DNA from: Euglena gracilis
Lineage: Eukaryota; Euglenida; Euglenophyceae; Euglenales
Assembly (NCBI GenBank): GCA_039621445.1
Contig: CP154957.1
Location: 43,192,212-43,256,211, forward strand
Direction: 5' to 3'
Length of the DNA stretch: 64,000 bases
Below, piece by piece: positions 1-11,060 of this stretch (its first letter is position 1; each line of letters starts with the position of its first letter). The position numbers and the translations under genes are program-made. The notes beneath the pieces were generated by a model. It made no database searches. It was not told the origin of the DNA and saw only the letters and a program-made list of their open reading frames with translations.

Positions 1-1072
1 TGATGCAGTTTAATTTTGCTGGGGGAACTTGCAAGCAACCCTTTTCTGGGTCCATGGAATATCCCAGGTACTGAATGCTTTGGGTGGGGGTGAGTTGTGA
101 CTTCTTGCAATTTATTGTCATGCCACTGTTTCTTAGGTCCTGCAACAACGTTCCTGTTTTTTTGTGTGGCCAGAGCTTTCGATTTGAGACCAAAAGGATG
201 TGGCAAGTTAGAAAAACCAAAAGCCCTTGTTTTCTGCAGCTTTTTAGAAAACGTGCATTACTTGCATCCACCAGAAAATGCAAGAAAATTTTCCGTTTTC
301 GCTCACTTTTAAACACGTTGCACTTTTTTTTGATGATTTTGGTGTTTTCCACACAAAAAAAGATGTTCAAAAAATTAAAAAATTAAAAAGAACATTATTG
401 AATTATTTATTTTCAAAGAAAAACCAGGAATTCTTCAAAAAACTGGCCCGGTTTCCGGAACCATTTTTCATAGAACCAAAAAATTTCCCAGCCCCTTTCG
501 GGTTGGGGGATCCAGACCCCCTGCCCAGGGCTTCCCACACATCCCCCCGCCCCCCCCTCACCCTGTCACCACCCGACCACGCGCCAGGAGTACCACTCGC
601 CCAGCAAGCCGGGTGTGGGCCGGGCCGCCCTCGTCGCCTCGGTCCCGTCCGCCCCTGGCCCAGCGGCGGCCTCCGTGGGGCTGCAGAAGCCATGCAGAGG
701 GGAGGTGTTTTGCAACGACCCTGTTCCGTGGGGTGCTGTGAGGTTTTGACGGTGTTTGCAAAGGTGATGGGACAGACTCAAGCGTTTGAAACTTGTGAAC
801 ACGTTCGACATGCCCACAACCTCGGGTTGAAACAGATCTATTTTTTCTCCCTTGCTGTATCTTTTTCTTGAAATACTTCTTTTTTCTCAATTGTAAGTCC
901 TGTTTCTGATCTTTCCCCAAACCACATCTTTGCGATGGGAACGGATGAAGGCAATTTAGGCATAAACATGCGAAACTATGCATTCATCCACATATGAACA
1001 TACTGTTTTCCTCATATTTCCGTACACTCGCCTTTCTATTTATACTCCTCTGCATATTCTTCCCCATTCACC
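1..1072. other. No gene recognised; AT-rich then GC-rich non-coding DNA
   Basis: Positions 1-480 are AT-rich with poly-A and poly-T runs. Positions about 490-700 are sharply GC-rich and rich in C-tracts. Open frames exist on both strands but overlap each other, show no recognisable domain and have no clear splice sites. I see nothing that supports a gene here. Confidence 0.5.
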
Positions 1073-1139
1073 ATGAAGTTTTCCATCCTCCTGTGTGATC
1101 TTTCTTCTCGTTCACTCAAACCGCCCGACGCCGCCGCAG

Positions 1140-1441
1140 CGCCACGCCGCGCTTTCCCGGACCTTCCCCCCGGCTGGGTATACGGCGTGGAGGGGGCGTT
1201 CTTCGTCTTCCACCAGCTCGCGTCCGCCGTGTGCCAGTCCCGCCACCCCCTCACCGGCCGCCAGTACGCCGCCCCCCACGGCATGGGCAGCCCCGCCGGA
1301 CCGCCCAGAGCGTTGCCTCCCGCCCCTCCCCCTTCCCGCCTGTGTCCCAGCCTGGCGGTTCCGTTGGTGGTCGGTGTTCTGCGGCCAGCCCGTGGCCATG
1401 TGCCGAAGGCCGCGGCGGGCCCCTCCCGCGGCCGGACACCG
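1140..1441 (+). CDS. Candidate GC-rich exon encoding a WW-like segment
   Basis: A pyrimidine-rich stretch ending in cag at 1137-1139 resembles a 3' splice site. The frame that opens from it uses mostly C- or G-ending codons. From about 1158 it reads DLPPGW, then GAFFVFHQ, then RHPLTG. This spacing (DLPxGW, an aromatic pair, a basic residue before HPxTG) resembles the divergent WW domains of PLEKHA-type proteins, but the usual second Trp is absent. The frame hits TAG at 1442. A strong donor site (ACAAG|GTGAGG) lies at 1537/1538 and could close a short exon starting near 1507 (SPMGRTATPDK). The exon structure between them is unresolved. The high GC is unlike the genes at 38-62 kb. This could be a real exon, a retained fragment, or a GC-island coincidence. 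Confidence 0.3.
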
Positions 1442-1610
1442 TAGGACCACAACTCCTCCCGCCACAACGCGGCTCCGGCCCAGTTGCGGCCGCCCGCCCC
1501 CGGCAGTCCGATGGGCCGAACCGCCACCCCGGACAAGGTGAGGACCAGCACTGGCCCCACACATATGCGCATCCTGGGAGCGAAAGCGAGAGTGAGAGAA
1601 CTAGAGGGAG

Positions 1611-1612
<2 letters not shown>

Positions 1613-1698
<86 letters not shown>
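1613..1698 (+). repeat. (GT)43 microsatellite
   Basis: An uninterrupted GT dinucleotide run of about 86 bp. It is followed to about 1800 by imperfect GT/CA-rich sequence. Open frames read through it give only Val-Cys or His-Thr runs and are not genes. Confidence 0.98.
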
Positions 1699-1700
<2 letters not shown>

Positions 1701-2409
1701 GTGTGCTGTGCTTGTGTGCGCGAGTGGCTGTGGGTGTGTTTGTGAATACACACACATGCGCATGCAGGCACGCACGCACATGTGTGTGCGTGTGTGTGTT
1801 TCGTTGTTGGGGTTCTCCACTGGACCTCTTGCAGCCATTCCCCTGGCCTCGCCCCCCCACGTCAACGCACGGGCCCGGCGCTGGCGCCAGCTCGCTCCGC
1901 GCTCGCTCTGCATATATATAATAATATAAATATAATAATATAAAATGGGCTTACCGCATTTTGGCGGCGCTTTGCAGATGCCAGGGATGCACTCCTGGAC
2001 AAGGTATCCTCGACGCTGATATCGGACATTTTTCGGGAAGAACCTGTTCAGGCAGCAGTGCCCAAATACCCCCCCTGGACCCCCAGTTTGGGTGCCCGAT
2101 TAACGGTATAAATCGAGGTGGGGGGGGGTGATTTTCACAGCTGGATTGCCTCAATGCCAAAAATGAGGGGTGCCAACAAGTGCAACCAGCCCCCGAGAAC
2201 AGGTCAGCCGGGCAAACACCGGGGGGGGGGGTTGGGGGGTTGAATGGCGCACATATCCATGGATAATGTGGGCTTGTTTTGCAGAATTCGGCCCCCCCAC
2301 CCCTGCCCGGCTTTCCGGCTCCGCCCTGGCCCCGTGCCGGCGCCCCCCGGCAAGCCCGGCGCCACGGCCCTCCCCTGGCGGCCCGGCGCCGAGGGCCCTG
2401 GGCCCGCCA

Positions 2410-2870
2410 GGGGTCCCAAACAAGCCACCTCCATTTGAAAAGTTTTTTCTCCCACCTGCACTCTGATGGATCGTTTTATTGATTTTGACAGTTCCTGGTG
2501 GAAATAGGTGGTTTTCAGGTCCACCTTTGTGGCCCACATTCCTTTTTCTAGTTAAGAGAAAATCTCATTCCAATTATCTAGTTTGAAGTGGGGGGGGTTG
2601 GAGGAATTTGCTTACCACTCTGCAGTCTGAGACTAATCGCAGCTTCCCTCCCCTGGCTCCTCTTTTTCTATTACAAACCAGGGCACCAGAAATTTTGTTC
2701 CCTGTGGATTGAATTCCGAGACAGCCTTTTCTTCCAGGTAATCTTTTAAAATGGACGGATCTTGGGCTGTTTCTTCTGGCGTTTTTGTTTGTGAATTGTA
2801 ATGCATGGGTCCCCTGTGAAATTTGGTTCCATCCCCTACTGAATGAGTTGCAGAATTCTGGGGGGGTCAT
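2410..2870 (-). pseudogene. Reverse transcriptase fragment of a DIRS/Ngaro-like retroelement (decayed)
   Basis: On the minus strand, around 2650-2590, a frame reads KLRLVSDCRVVSKFLQPP. After a frame break, around 2530-2420, it reads GMWATKVDLKTTYFHQEL followed by IRVQVGEKTFQMEVAC. These match in order the early reverse-transcriptase motifs: the R-x-x-x-D-x-R block, the D-L-K-x-x-Y-F-H block, and the run into the CFG motif. The YxDD catalytic segment is missing; the sequence gives way at about 2420 to an unrelated GC-rich stretch (2290-2415). Stops and frame changes show it is not functional. It continues the ORF1-like region directly upstream on the same strand. Assignment to DIRS/Ngaro rather than another RT class rests on style of match, not on a search. 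Confidence 0.72.
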
Positions 2871-4130
2871 ACTGTGGCCACCACTGGAGGCATTGTCTCA
2901 GCCTTATGAATGAATATAGACCTTTCAGTGGTCTGTGGGGTGTGATAGCTTTGGTTGCCTTCATGTCCTTGGGGTTTGCCTTCATGGCCTTGACATCCCC
3001 CTTTTCTGTCTTCATGACCACAGGTTGCCAGCAATGCTCTTGGCTCCAACTTTGCCCTTGGATCCTTGCCAGCTTGGGCCTCTCCAGGCTCCACCTTTGA
3101 ATACATGTCCTTTTCAAAATCCTTTGCCAAATCCTCCACAGTACTGTCAGCCTTTTCCTCTACACTGTTTGAAGTTGCACGATTGACCTGCGAACGAGAG
3201 AAATGAGGACCCTGGGGGCCGAAAATAAAAACTCCCCTGATTTTTTGAATGCTGTGCTCCACTTTCTGCGTTCTGGTGTGTTCTTCTGTGAAGAGGGTTT
3301 CTTGGCCTCCTGCTTGTCCTGTCGTTACTCCAGTTGCTGGAAGTTCTTTTCTTTCACTTTGTATCATCCAGTTAACTTCTCCCAGCAGCTGCCAAACTTG
3401 AAGGTTGGTCGCCTGTCGAGAGGTTCTGGGTGGTTGCGGTAGCCAGTTCTTGCCCAATACTCTCAGGATAATCAGTAGTGCTTGTTATACGTCTTTGAGG
3501 AATTTGTCACTGCACTTGCGACCACCAGCTGGCATCAGGTTGTTCTCGAGGCTGCGAGCGGGGATACCCTGCAGCCTGGGGTTGGCCTCAAGGAGGGCTT
3601 TTATATCAAGGTGGTGGGTGCCGCCTGCAGTTCTGTTCCCCAGCTACAAAAGTTCTCGAGGTGCTTGGACCTCCACCTCGTCCCACGTGAACTTGGTCTC
3701 CTCTGCCTTTTCGTCCTTTGCCGGGGTCTTCTTTTCAGGTAACTCCTCCAAGTCGGTGGCTTCCACGGCCGTCGCAATGGCGAAGGCGGACTCAGCCACC
3801 TCGGTTGCCTATTCCAACGTCGGCTGCTCAATCTCGTGTAAGAGTGCGATGGCCAGGAGCCAAGAGCCTCTGTGTGGGGTAAATTCGGCCTTCTGTAAGG
3901 CCACTCCGCTGCTCTGTAACAGCCACTTTGATGCTTTTCTTGTCGACCAACCTGTTCCAGTAAACTTCAATCCAGCCTGCAAGGTGGCGATGGCGACGTT
4001 CTTCTCCAGGTGGTGTATCATCCTTAGTTTCTCCATTTTTAAGTTGAACTCGGCCCACGATGGTTCGAAAAGCGATCTGTCCTCTCTCAGCTTGGCAACT
4101 TCGATATTGTTTTGGCAGTTGGATTGTTTT
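2860..4130 (-). pseudogene. ORF1/gag-like region of the minus-strand retroelement (decayed)
   Basis: Minus-strand frames here are long but broken by stops and shifts. One stretch of nearly 200 codons (3457-2867) is rich in Glu, Lys and Gln and carries a short repeated HEGKPQGHEGN-type motif. Another (about 4110-3830) is charged and helical in character, with LREDRSLFEPSW and KMEKLRMIHHLEK. It sits immediately upstream of the RT fragment on the same strand, where a retroelement would carry its first ORF. No zinc knuckle or other diagnostic motif is visible, so gag-like is inferred from position and composition only. Confidence 0.5.
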
Positions 4131-4371
4131 TAATCTTCACCAATTGTGGATCTTGTTGGAACTTGTTGATCTTTCTTGCTTTGTTTTGTAAGAGCTTGTG
4201 ATAGCTTTTCTTTGTAGTAGGGCTAATTCACCCAACTGCTGGCGCGAAAAGCAGTAATGGGAGGACGAAAGGCCTGAAAATCAAAGAGCAATAGCCGGCG
4301 AGGAAATACAGGTCCCATCGAGCCAAATTTTGGAGCAAGGGTGGTCCCTTTTTCGCCGCAGTTGGCTGATT

Positions 4372-4425
4372 CCTAGTTTGCCCTTCGACACCCAGAATTC
4401 CTAGTTTGTCATTCGACACCCAGAT
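4372..4425 (+). repeat. Two-copy 27-bp tandem repeat
   Basis: A unit containing cctagtttg and ttcgacacccaga occurs twice in a row with one or two differences. It lies between the two oppositely oriented retroelements. Confidence 0.85.
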
Positions 4426-4499
4426 TCAAAGGAACTTCAAATACCTTTTCAATTTGAACAACAAGAAGTCAATCAATTCAACTCAATTGTTCAGAAAGA

Positions 4500-5500
4500 A
4501 ACGCTCGTGAAAAACTACAAAGCAGGACTTGTTGAGTCTTCTGAAAGGATTTCAATGAAAGATGCAATTTCAAGTAGCACAGCGCAGGACACCTTCAAGA
4601 AGGAGTAGCCGAAGCAGCTGACCAACTTGACGACGCGGACCGCCCGTTGCGAACTGTGGCTACCCCTTCTCGAAAAGAAAGTTCCCAAGAGGAAATTTTC
4701 AAAACTCAGACCCCCCAAGTGATGGCCACGGACCCTGGCAGACAGTGGTCAGAAGACCCCGCAAGGGGCAGACACAACAGCCACCAGGCCACTATGGCAA
4801 TTGGACAGGGCCATGGGGGCCAACTTTCCATACCACAAAATACATTCAACTTTTCACAACACAATGTGTCCAAGCCAGGATATGGCAACCAAACTGCACA
4901 GGCCATGAAGCTAATAAATGCCATGACGGCACAACCGGCCATGAAGGCATCTGCATACAAAGTCGCTGGAAAAAATGGCCAAGGTGGCCGCCAGCACCCA
5001 GGCCCCACAGGACATGTCAGGGGTAGGCAAGGTCAAGCACAAAACCCCCACCATTTCTCAATCACACCACCCCTCAGAGGTTTGGGGAGGTGCCCCAAAA
5101 ACCCCTCAAGATTTCAAATGGATATGGCGACCCAGAAACCAATCAGGCCATTGGGGCCTTTCAACTTATCATCAAGGCCTTTGGGGCAAGAAATATCAAC
5201 AAGAAGATCAAGAAAAACAACAACACCACAGCGGGGTCCTTCACAGGCCGCCCAGAAGCAAAGGGGCAGCCGTGCAAGGGCTTTGTATTAGAATTGGCAG
5301 CCCCCTGTCCGGCCCCCAGGATGAAGATGGCCCCCCAATGGCCAGCCAGGAGGCACGGGAAGGAGGAGTCTCCACACCAGCATTTATTTGTATTCCATCG
5401 ACAAGGGGTGCACCCACAGAGGTCACCCTATAGTATGGCTACCAACCCTATGAACACCAAGAATCCAGATGGGCAAAACACGGGCAGGAAGCTGTAAGGT
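4500..5500 (+). pseudogene. ORF1-like region of the plus-strand retroelement (decayed)
   Basis: A plus-strand frame of about 215 codons (4647-5291) is rich in Gln, Pro, Gly, His and Arg (for example TQTPQVMATDPGRQWSED), and a neighbouring frame carries on past it to about 5497. Composition resembles a disordered nucleic-acid-binding gag or ORF1 product. It lies upstream of a reverse transcriptase relic on the same strand. No conserved domain was recognised, so the role is inferred from position. Confidence 0.42.
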
Positions 5501-5954
5501 ATGTGCTCCAACAACAATATCCTCCAGAGAGAGTGTGAGCAGAGAGGGAGAGAATGCATGCACATCCCCCAAAGAACACTTTCTTTTTCTGAGGGCTCAA
5601 GCTCTAGCGGCTCTAGGGGCCGTGAAATGCCCAACATAACAGAAAATCATCTGTTTGTGAAAATACATTCCATGGACGAAGAATGGGGAGACTGAGAGAC
5701 TTCAGAAAAGTCAAAAATGGTGGACAAAAAAATCTCTTCAGCAACATGTCAATTGACAAAAAAAATAGAATTCCACCCCCCTGGGCAAATACCCCAAAAA
5801 TGTCCACCCACCCAAAACCCAGAGCCAACTTTGCCTTGAACCACGCAGAAACAATTCTGCTGGATAACAGAAAAAAGGGTCAGTAAATCAAGTCTTGGAT
5901 TGAGAAACCCAGAATTTGATCCTATGGTTTTCAAAATCAAAACCAGAAAGAGGA

Positions 5955-6690
5955 ACAACCAAATGGAGAATGATCAGCGACTGTAGAAAAAAAATCAGCA
6001 GTTCAAGTAAAACCTCTCAAGCTGGATCATATCCAACAATTTTTTCCAGTTTTTAAAACGCGCCACTGGGCAGCAAAAAAAGACCTCATCAAGGATGCCT
6101 TTTTTCATATTCCAATAAATCCAGCTCTAAGGCCACACCTAAGGCATCAGGTGATGGGGGGGGGGCAAACCTAGGAATTTCAAGCAGGCTGTTTTGGGCT
6201 AAATGTAATGCCCCAAATTTTGATCTCAGTGATAAAAACTTTCGAAATGGGGCATCCAGGTGTCTATTTACCTGGACGACATTTTGCTGGTGGCCCCCAC
6301 CCAAAAACATTTTACAAAATTACGGGCACATACTCGTCACAGATTTGCTGAATTAAGGGTTCAAAATCAATGAAAAAAAGTCCACCCTCCAGCCCACCAA
6401 AGTGTAACCCATCTGGGTTTTCAACTAAACTTCCAGGAAGGAAAGTCACAGGTGCCCCCCAGAAAGCCAACCCATAAAAAAGGAGCTGGGAAAAATGTGA
6501 AAAAAGATTACATTTCAAAAAGGAAGTTGGCTGCCATTTTGGGTCAAATGAGATGCAACCTAATGGCCCTGCTCTTTTTAAGGGCTTTTATGGACACGCC
6601 GGCAAATGTTTTGGTGACAAAGTCCACAGCCCCCTGGGACTTAAAAAACACCTTTTCCCAGGAAATCCAGGCGCAATTAAGATAATAAAA
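5955..6690 (+). pseudogene. Reverse transcriptase of a DIRS/Ngaro-like retroelement (decayed)
   Basis: Collinear RT motifs are spread over several frames. WRMISDCRK is near 5962, KDLIKDAFFHIPINP near 6081-6125, and GCFGLNVMPQ near 6190. The catalytic core SIYLDDILLVAP has YLDD at 6269-6280. GFKINEKKSTLQPTKV follows near 6355, then GFQLNFQEGK near 6414 and RKLAAILGQMRCNLMALLFLR-type thumb sequence near 6518-6590. The order and the style of the last block fit DIRS/Ngaro-type polymerases. At least three frameshifts and two stops interrupt it. No RNase H or tyrosine recombinase was seen downstream before 7.6 kb. It faces away from the minus-strand relic at 2.4-4.1 kb and differs from it in sequence, so they are two elements, not one inverted copy. 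Confidence 0.82.
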
Positions 6691-6699
6691 AAAGCTCCT

Positions 6700-7640
6700 G
6701 GACACCTGGGGGGGCAGACCCTTCCCCCAAAATGCAACCAGGGAGTTGCACTCAGACAGGCAGCACCCTTGTGACCCGTAAAAGAAAATTTTTTGTTCGA
6801 ACGCCCTCGGTCAGAAAATGGGCCAGGGGGAGACCCCCCAAGGGCAAGAAGTCACGGCGCCAAGTCGGAGCATCATCGTCAGCCCACGCCGGCAAGGCAG
6901 CACTCGGCAGGACCTCCCAACCCAGCGCACCAAAACAATCCAAACAACACCGCCGGTGGGCAAGGCATGGCCTCACAAGCCTTTGCGCTTCGCCCTTGGT
7001 GCCGTGTCCTCCGTGTCGGTTTTCCTCGAGGGACCACGATGGTGGTTTTAGTTTGAGGAGTAGAGGCGAGCGCTGCGCCTCAGCACGTCCGATGGGCGGG
7101 ATGCCTGTCCTTTTCGATGGAGTGATTGTGCCAGGGGGAGGGCCAGAAGGGGGGAGTGGTCTTTGTGCTTCGCCTCGGTGTACCGTCCGACACTTCCCAA
7201 AAGTGAGGTCATGCCTTGTTTGCGGAGGGGTCGGGAAAAACAACAGACCACGAAATTGTGGAAAAGGTGTGTGGGTTGAACAGGGTTTTGAACCCACCCT
7301 GCGTTATACAAAAACTGACTCCACAAAAGCTCCCGGAAAACCCCCTGTAAAAAAAAAAAAAAAAAAAAAAAGATCCTACGCCGCCACCGTGGGCGATGGG
7401 CGCCCGCCGGTAACATCACAAGGGCAAAATGCGAGCCCGGTCCCCCCCCCGCCGGGTCAACCACACCCGCAACGCCAAAACCGGCCACCCCCACCATTCC
7501 GCCCCCCCCCGCCCGCCCCAACCTGAACAACCCCCACCCCAGCTACCCAAAGGTCCCGCTCAAACCCCCTCCCCTGATCCGCAAAGAGGGGAAAACCCCC
7601 GTCTTTAAAAAAAACAACACGTTCAGCCCACCTTGTGTGC
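6700..7640. other. No gene recognised; G/C-tract and A-tract rich DNA
   Basis: The stretch holds a poly-A run of about 21 at 7350-7370 and many C-tracts. Frames on both strands are proline- and arginine-rich overlaps of each other. No motif or splice site stands out. Confidence 0.5.
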
Positions 7641-8300
7641 AAGGATAGCCAGGATGGCAACGGGGGCCACGCTGCACTATCACTAACGCAGAAATGGAGG
7701 CTGCCTTCTTTGAGTGGGGGCAAAACCAAAAAAGACAAAACGTGGCAACAGATAAAACGCACAAAATTCGATGCTTTCAAAGATTTTCTGAAAAAACACA
7801 CCACACACTCAGCGGTTTCCAGCGCCCCAACCCAACCACCGCTCCCCCGGGTGGTGAAAACACGGATTAAATGCGATCGATTCTATGGCAGGAAAGCACA
7901 AAAAAAATCATGGCAAAAAGAAAAAAACGGCATTATGAAAGAGGGGGAAAGAAGGGGCGAATGATGACAAGGCACGCGGGAAATGACCAAGAGAAGAAAA
8001 AAAGAGGAAATGAAAAAGGAAGAAAGGAGCAGCGTTGGTATGCGAGAGGGAAGGGAAACAAAAAAATCATTGGGAAATGAACCAATTTAACGGGGGGGGG
8101 GGAAAAAATTGGGGGGGGCAGGGGAAAAAGGGCACAATTGACAATTTTTCGGGTGACAAATTGGACAGCCAGGGGTGACAATGCCGGGGGCGTCAATTGC
8201 CGGGGGGGGGGGTAAAATGTAACTCACGAGGCGGGGGATGACCACTGAGGGATAGCAGGAAAAAGACAAGGTGGCGGTCTGGGGGGGGGGGTGTACAAAC
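7640..8300 (+). repeat. Direct duplication, copy 1
   Basis: This stretch is collinear with 9060-9915. Shared landmarks in order are: actaacgcagaa; ggaggctgccttcttt; acagataaaacgcacaa; attcgatgctttcaaagat; a CACGGATTAAA block; tcatggcaaa; gggtgacaaattgg; gccgggggcgtcaattgcc; a G-tract plus taaaatgta; and gcgggggatga. Copy 1 is shorter by deletions. The segment is not coding in any consistent frame. Confidence 0.85.
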
Positions 8301-8584
8301 GAATGCCAAAAATAAAAGGAAAAGGTACATAACGGGTCACAGATAATGAAAAACGGGGGCACAATGCCGGGGGGGAAAAAACAATGGGGTGTCAGGAGAT
8401 GGCCCCTGGAGACAACCCCCCACACCTCACATGCTCCCATGGGACCGGGTGGTCCAAAAGCAGGAAATGAAATAGGCCCATTCCCCCTCAAAAATAAACA
8501 ACCAACTTCGGTGACACCCAAGCAAACCCAAATCACAACCCCCCTGATCCCACAAGGAATTTTAAATGAATGCCATAATGACAA

Positions 8585-8700
8585 AAAAAAAGAAAAAAAA
8601 AAAAAAACAAAAAAAAAACAAAAAAGAAACAAGCAAAATAAAAAAGCAAAAAAACAAAAAAACAACAAACACACAACACACACAGGCCAAATTAACACAA
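8585..8700 (+). repeat. A-rich low-complexity tract
   Basis: About 115 bp consist of A-runs punctuated by single C or G. The lysine/asparagine and phenylalanine frames through it are artefacts of composition. Confidence 0.9.
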
Positions 8701-8865
8701 CACCCCATGACCCATGCATGCGGGTGCATCAATTCCCCCCACAGACACACAAATTAGCGCATGCAGAGAAAAATTACAACTTGATGGGCATCCGCACAGG
8801 GGCACTCCACCCCCCACACACAATAACGAAGAAAGCACTTCAACGGAGCCCGAGGGTTGGTGACC

Positions 8866-8960
8866 CCCCCCCACTGATATAATGGGTTTGGGTTTGCTTT
8901 GCTGGTGGCCCAGGTCAGCAAGAGTTCAGTGGGCACCCAGCATCAGGGATTGATAATCAC
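8866..8960 (+). repeat. Diverged copy of the 47-bp array flanking sequence
   Basis: Contains gggtttgggtttgctttgct followed by a cagtgggcacccagca segment. The same order of landmarks flanks the large plus-strand 47-bp array at 10,860-11,060, and its inverted partner lies at 31,475-31,645. No array follows here. Confidence 0.65.
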
Positions 8961-9059
8961 AGCCCCCGGATGAAACGTTCCGTAATTGGATGAACACCAC
9001 AAACGCAGCCCCAGAAAAAGTTGTGTTCAAATGCCAGAGAACGGTCCCCAATGCTACGA

Positions 9060-9915
9060 AAAACCTCAGAGATCACTATCACTAACGCAGAATCATTTGG
9101 AGGCTGCCTTCTTTGGCGGGGCTGCTGTGGTCGCGGCTGAGGAAGCAACACCAAAAAAGTGGGACAAGAGCGGATGCAACAGATAAAACGCACAACGCAT
9201 TCGATGCTTTCAAAGATTTTCCTTCCACTGTGAAATCAAACACACACACACACATCGAACTTGAGACATCCAGCACGCGGGGTTCCAGCGCCTAAACCCA
9301 CCCAACCACCCATAAATTGCCTCCCCCCAGGGCCGAGAGGTGAAATTTCACCACGGATTAAAAGCATCCATCGCCCACCATTCTATGGCTGCCACGAAGA
9401 TCCAAAACAAAATCATGGCAAATCGCACCGAAACTTCATACCCCCCCCCGGGCAATTGTCGCGTAACAAATTGGGCTGCACAGAGGGGGGTGACAATTGC
9501 CCAGGGGCATCCCACATTCAAACCAAATGACCAAGAGCACCATCTGAAACACAAGTGTACGCAGGAAAAATGCAGCTATGGTTGTATTGTGCAGAGCGTT
9601 TGGTATGCGAAAGTTCTCAGCACGAGGAAAATACAAAATCAATCGAGTCGTGTTGGTGAAAAAGAAAATTGACAGTGCAATATTGCAAACGGGGGGGGGG
9701 GGGGTGACAAATTGGGCAGCACAGAAAGGGTGACAATTTTTCGGGGTGACAAATTGGCCGGCACAGCCAGGGGTGACAATTGCCGGGGGCGTCAATTGCC
9801 CGGGGGGGGGGGGGTAAAATGTACACCTCTTCCTCACGCTGCGGGGGATGAACCACTGCAGGACGGACTTCAGCAGGAGCACCATCCTGGAGACAAGGGT
9901 GGCGGGGGGGGGGGT
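9060..9915 (+). repeat. Direct duplication, copy 2
   Basis: Collinear with 7640-8300 but longer. It also contains several local iterations of a gtgacaatt/gtgacaaattggg motif joined to G-tracts between about 9460 and 9820. Divergence and indels relative to copy 1 indicate an old duplication. Confidence 0.85.
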
Positions 9916-10189
9916 GTTGCACCTCAAAATATGCAATGCAGAAAATCTCATTAAAATAAAAATAAAAACTGTATATAATGCTTTGATGTCCAAAAATAAC
10001 TGTTCCGGTCAAGGCACTCAGGCACCTAAGCCTGAAAATGGCTGTCAATGGCCCGCTTCTTTTTGGGGCACTCTCCGAGACCCCCCCCCTCGGGGTATCT
10101 GGCTGGTCAAATTCAGCCTGGGCATGTGCCCTGGGGGGGGGGGGTCCAGGCACCCTGGGATGGAGTCGGCCCAGAGTGTGTAACCCCCC

Positions 10190-10410
10190 CCAAAATAATA
10201 AAGCAACCCTTCGGCTGACACCCAAATATAAGCAAACCCCAAATAAAAAACAACCCCTGACTGGACGATATGAAGGAATTTTCATTAAAATGGCATAAAA
10301 ATGCCATAAAAACGCCATAAAAACGGCAGAAATCAGTGCATTCCAAATGTCAGCAACCCCCAAATATAAACAACCCCCGATTTTCAGTAACCCAAAAATA
10401 AGCAACTTTT
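10190..10410 (-). repeat. Short G-tract element with CCCAAATATAAGCAAC-type ends
   Basis: The motif aaatataagcaa or aaatataaacaa occurs near both ends (10,225 and 10,365), with a block of tandem aaaatgccataaaaacgcc between. A related element in opposite orientation lies at 58,590-58,865 (gggttgcttatatttgg). No ORF is present. It looks like a short non-autonomous mobile element. Confidence 0.5.
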
Positions 10411-10854
10411 ATGTCTTTGGGGTTTTCACATGTTCGAAACAAAAAAAATTTTCAGGGGAACATCATTTCATTACACAACAAGATTTCATTGCGCAAATTG
10501 TGCACATTATTAACAATCATTTACTGAATTTTCCCCACAAAAACATGACAACATGCGCGAAGCAAAAATGACACCCCAAAAACAACCCATGGTGCAGCCT
10601 GCCATGATGATGCGCACTTGTGCCCCCAACGGACAAGAAAAAATCAGGAAGAAAATGGTGCACTTTTCCAACCAGAGATTTTTTAAAGACTGGGGTATCC
10701 TCATCCGCCAACACAAGGGGGGTACCCACTCCACCCCCCACCCCAGGGGAGGGGGGCACAGGGGACCCACTTTTTTGGGGGAAAATTTGGGGTTCCGAAG
10801 AACTTGAAAGAAAATTTCGGCACTTCGCACCAAAAACGGAGCCCGGGGGGTGAG

Positions 10855-11060
10855 GGTTTGGCTGACCCCCCCCCAGGGTTCGATATAAGGAGAGGAGGGG
10901 TTTGGGTTTGGGTTTGCTTTGCCCTGCTGAAGCGCAGTGCCCACGGTCAGCAGACCCAGCATGAGTGCCAGGCCAGCTTCCGTGGGGCACACCCAGGGCC
11001 CGGGCACACTTGAACACCAAGGCAGGAGACCGTGACATTCAGCAGCAGCCCCAGCAGACA
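10855..11060 (+). repeat. Left flank of the 47-bp array (inverted copy at 31,475-31,645)
   Basis: Runs from gggttcgatataaggag through a (GGGTTT)3 run and tgctttgccctgctgaagcg to cagcagccccagcagacaca. The reverse complement of nearly all of it (from the GGGTTT run onward) is found just beyond the minus-oriented array at 31,475-31,645, with only a few differences. This shows that the two arrays were duplicated together with unique flank. Confidence 0.9.

Noticed and set aside
1036-1929. Overlapping frames of 220-274 codons on both strands through the GT repeat
   Set aside because: They depend on the stop-free GT/CA run and GC-rich DNA. Only the 1,140-1,441 segment has independent support.
10895-10918. 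GGGTTTGGGTTTGGGTTT as an interstitial telomere
   Set aside because: Only three repeats, duplicated with the array flank and not tied to a known telomere unit here. It is explained by the segmental duplication.
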